Assembly: GCF_000235505.1 (NCBI RefSeq)
Contig: NZ_JH379029.1
Coordinates: 323,798-387,797, forward strand
Length of the DNA stretch: 64,000 nt
From: Hungatella hathewayi WAL-18680
Lineage (GTDB): Bacteria; Bacillota; Clostridia; Lachnospirales; Lachnospiraceae
Direction: 5' to 3'
A model generated the notes under the pieces. It made no database searches and had not been told where the DNA came from. It saw only the letters and a list, made by a program, of their open reading frames with translations. Of the stretch, positions 61,748 through 64,000 are shown piece after piece (the stretch's first letter is position 1; each line of letters opens with the position of its first letter). The position numbers were made by a program, and so were the translations under genes.

Positions 61748-61802
61748 ATTATCTGTTGATATTCCACTGATTTTCAACCTTCAGAATGTTATTCCACTGA
61801 TT
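61748..61802 (-). promoter_or_regulatory. Promoter with two 13-bp direct repeats
   Basis: On the minus strand TTGAAA (61772-61777), 18-base spacer and GATAAT (61748-61753). TATTCCACTGATT (plus-strand reading) occurs exactly twice, at 61760-61772 in the spacer and at 61790-61802 upstream, 30 bases apart. Probable regulator binding sites for the reductase gene. Confidence 0.5.
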
Positions 61803-61816
61803 CCACAGCCATCCTT

Positions 61817-62257
61817 CTATCGGTTCTCAATATCCATCACCATATCCACCCGCCGCTGGTGTCTTCCACCCTGATATTCCGCGTCCAGCCACTCGTCCGT
61901 TATCATCTTGGCCATCTCAATCCCAATCACTCTCGCGCCAAACGCCAGAACGTTGGAATCATTGTGCATCCTGGACAATTTGGCCGTGTAAGGCTCGCTG
62001 CACACACAGGCGCGGATTCCCTTCACCTTGTTGGCCGCCAGGGAAATCCCCACTCCGGTGCCGCAGATGGCAATGCCCAAATCCGCCTCGCCGGATACCA
62101 CTGCCCGGCCTACCTTCTCACCGTACACCGGATAATCGCAGCTCTCCGGGGAATCCGTTCCCAGATTCAGCACATCAAACCCTCTCTCCAGCAAGTGGTC
62201 CACAATCGCATTCTTCATCTCAATCGCCGTATGGTCATTTCCAATTGCAATTTTCAT
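61817..62257 (-). CDS. rpiB: Ribose-5-phosphate isomerase B
   Basis: A 146-residue RpiB/LacAB-family isomerase: IGNDHTAIEMK, the catalytic-Cys motif ICGTGVGISLAANK, MHNDSNVLAFGARV and GGRHQRRVDM near the C terminus. Interconverts ribose-5-phosphate and ribulose-5-phosphate, or a related aldose phosphate. Confidence 0.9.
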   Translation of the reverse strand: MKIAIGNDHTAIEMKNAIVDHLLERGFDVLNLGTDSPESCDYPVYGEKVGRAVVSGEADLGIAICGTGVGISLAANKVKGIRACVCSEPYTAKLSRMHNDSNVLAFGARVIGIEMAKMITDEWLDAEYQGGRHQRRVDMVMDIENR

Positions 62258-62336
62258 AAGCTCTCTCCTTTATGTTCAACTCTAAGTGTCCGTTATCCGT
62301 CTGCTATTTCGTTCCGCCCATGATTCTCCCGGCGGC

Positions 62337-63443
62337 TCATCCCCTGTCATAGAACTTCACAATCCGATCCAGCCGCGAGGTCATACCACATAACATCATA
62401 TCCAGTATCGTCAACGCCGTCATGCACTCCACCACCACAACCGCTCTCGGCACCACAATGGGGTCGTGGCGTCCTTTGATAACCACGTCCACATTTTCGC
62501 CGTCACGGTTCACCGTGTGCTGCTCCGACGCGATGGACGGCGTCGGCTTAAATGCCGCCCGCAGCACAATCCTGCTTCCATCGCTCATGCCTCCCAGGAT
62601 GCCCCCGGAATGGTTGCTCCGTTTCTCCACGCCTCCACCGGCGCCAGCGTAAAATTCATCATTATTTCCGAAGCCCGACGACTTAGCTACCGCGAATCCG
62701 TCTCCAATCTCCACGCCCTTCACGGCGCCGATGGACATCACTGCCTGGGCCAGTCTGGCGTCCAGCTTGTCAAAGACCGTCTCGCCAATCCCCGCCGGCA
62801 CGCCATCCACCACACATTCCACCACGCCGCCAGCCGAGTCCTTCTGCTCCATCAATTCATCCAGATAGGCTTCCGCCAATGCCGCCGCCTTCGCATCCGG
62901 CATGCACACCCGGTTCCGCCCTGTCTCCGTCATATCAAACCGCTCCGCCGCCACCTCGATGCCGCCGATGGAGCGGGTATAAGCCATCACCTGAACTCCC
63001 AGACTGCCCAGCAGCTTTGCCGCCACCGCGCCGGCCGCCACCCTTCCGATGGTCTCCCGGCCGGACGAGCGTCCGCCGCCCCGGTAATCCCGGAATCCGT
63101 ATTTCTCATCAAAGGTGTAGTCCGCATGTCCCGGCCGGTAGATGTCCATAATCTCGCTGTAATCGTGAGACCTCTGGTCCTGGTTGCGCACCAGCAGGGA
63201 AATCGGCGTTCCCGTCGTCCTTCCCTCAAACACGCCGGACAGTATCTCCACCTGGTCACCCTCCTGGCGCATGGTGGTATACCGGCTCTGTCCCGGTTTT
63301 CTCCTGTCTAAGTAGACCTGAATATCTGCCTCCGACAGTTCCAGTCCAGCCGGACACCCGTCTATCACCACACCGATGCCCTTCCCGTGGGACTCCCCCC
63401 ACGTGGTAATCCGAAACATTGTCCCCCATGTTGAACCTGCCAT
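62337..63443 (-). CDS. aroC: Chorismate synthase
   Basis: Last shared step to aromatic amino acids: EPSP to chorismate with reduced FMN. The 368 residues carry [53 protein letters not shown] and [12 protein letters not shown], all hallmark. Full length. AGAGGA precedes the ATG. Confidence 0.97.
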   Translation of the reverse strand: MAGSTWGTMFRITTWGESHGKGIGVVIDGCPAGLELSEADIQVYLDRRKPGQSRYTTMRQEGDQVEILSGVFEGRTTGTPISLLVRNQDQRSHDYSEIMDIYRPGHADYTFDEKYGFRDYRGGGRSSGRETIGRVAAGAVAAKLLGSLGVQVMAYTRSIGGIEVAAERFDMTETGRNRVCMPDAKAAALAEAYLDELMEQKDSAGGVVECVVDGVPAGIGETVFDKLDARLAQAVMSIGAVKGVEIGDGFAVAKSSGFGNNDEFYAGAGGGVEKRSNHSGGILGGMSDGSRIVLRAAFKPTPSIASEQHTVNRDGENVDVVIKGRHDPIVVPRAVVVVECMTALTILDMMLCGMTSRLDRIVKFYDRG

Positions 63444-63496
63444 ATTCTGTCCTCTTCTATCTCAATCCTACTATTTCAACACTTCTATTCCAGCGC

Positions 63497-64000
63497 TTAC
63501 TTCCCCACCTTAACAATCGCACAGCAGTTAGGCTCGTCCACCTTAACTTCCTTGCTGCTCATCACCAGCAGCCCCGCCTCATAATCCACCTTAAAGAACG
63601 TAATACTCCCCGTCTCATGGTTAAACGAAGCGATATGCTTGTCATCCGGGAACACCGCGATATCCTTCGGATACTCCCCGCTGATTGGCAGACAGGTAAT
63701 CTGCTCCAGCATCCCGGTCTTCTCATCCCTCTTGTAAATGCTGACCGTATCATCTCCCGCATTTCCACAGAACAGATACTTCGCATCGCTGGAGAACCGG
63801 ATGGCACAGGCCGCCGTCAGCTGGCTCTTCTTCTTCCCGGTGGTGGAAACTGTCTGTATCTTCTCAATCACAGGCGCCTTCTTCCCGGTCTCGTAGGTAT
63901 ACACATCAATCACATTTTTCACTTCATACATCAGATAGATAAACTTCCCGTCCGGGCTGAAGATGAAATGTCTCGGCGCAGACTCCAAATCGCAGGGAAT
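63497..64000 (-). CDS. Lactonase-family beta-propeller protein, C-terminal part
   Basis: C-terminal 167 residues or so of a seven-bladed propeller (Pgl/cycloisomerase-2 family; 6-phosphogluconolactonase-like): SAPRHFIFSPDGKFIYLMYEVKNVIDVYTYE, RFSSDAKYLFCGNAGDDTVSIYKRDEKTG, and EYPKDIAVFPDDKHIASFNHETGSITFF. The start lies beyond the window. 53 bases before aroC. Confidence 0.88.
   Translation of the reverse strand: MPCDLESAPRHFIFSPDGKFIYLMYEVKNVIDVYTYETGKKAPVIEKIQTVSTTGKKKSQLTAACAIRFSSDAKYLFCGNAGDDTVSIYKRDEKTGMLEQITCLPISGEYPKDIAVFPDDKHIASFNHETGSITFFKVDYEAGLLVMSSKEVKVDEPNCCAIVKVGK

Noticed and set aside
62466-63311. Long open plus-strand frame antisense to chorismate synthase
   Set aside because: The minus strand is a textbook AroC; the plus frame has no recognisable protein feature.

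Overview
The window looks like a chromosomal segment of an anaerobic gut-type Clostridia member, probably Lachnospiraceae. I infer this from near-consensus AGGAGG ribosome binding sites, tightly overlapped minus-strand operons, YesM/YesN-type two-component systems beside sugar ABC transporters, many lipoprotein solute-binding proteins and glycoside hydrolases. No rRNA, tRNA, CRISPR array, prophage or transposase gene was recognised. Species is not determined.

Layout. (1) 1-2573: the end of a sugar-acid operon (SDR, SMP-30 lactonase) and a divergent galM. (2) 2596-15036: a compact module encoding a BMP-type nucleoside ABC importer, two nucleoside-phosphorylase-family proteins, an MtnA-family aldose-1-phosphate isomerase, an MFS transporter, a DeoR regulator, a RuBisCO-like protein and a two-subunit transketolase. 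A 64-bp near-perfect direct repeat (62/64) brackets it. (3) 15353-24620: a DUF5107/TPR protein, a GH30 hydrolase, a two-component system and a sugar ABC importer. (4) 24768-32175: an operon with a Zn-dependent dehydrogenase, SMP-30 lactonase, FGGY kinase, GH88/105 hydrolase, SDR, an SDR-like degenerate protein, ThuA and a discoidin-like protein. (5) 32408-44498: deoC, an aldo/keto reductase, a GntR regulator, a GH36 alpha-galactosidase with its ABC importer, and a second two-component system. (6) 44552-51000: the pstS-C-A-B-phoU-phoP-phoR phosphate locus. (7) 51223-60755: a YdeI protein, then an operon of two PEP-mutase/isocitrate-lyase-superfamily paralogues, a Liv-type importer, a cupin and a YhcH protein, with a divergent GntR/FCD regulator. 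(8) 60850-64000: a HIBADH-family reductase, RpiB, chorismate synthase and the end of a beta-propeller lactonase.

The most interesting part is the module at 2.6-15.0 kb. Its genes suggest a route: import a nucleoside, phosphorolyse it to (5-substituted) ribose-1-phosphate, isomerise to ribulose-1-phosphate (MtnA family), move the carbonyl with the RuBisCO-like protein to a xylulose-5-phosphate-type ketose, and split that with transketolase. This resembles the archaeal AMP/RuBisCO logic but without the kinase step. The route is inference; the gene content and active-site changes are seen directly.

Other notable points are a PstS whose motifs run in circularly permuted order, two PEP-mutase-superfamily paralogues that both lack the catalytic KxCGH loop, shared TGTTGTATACT boxes in the divergent promoters at 59.8-60.0 kb, and scattered galM-derived fragments at gene junctions.
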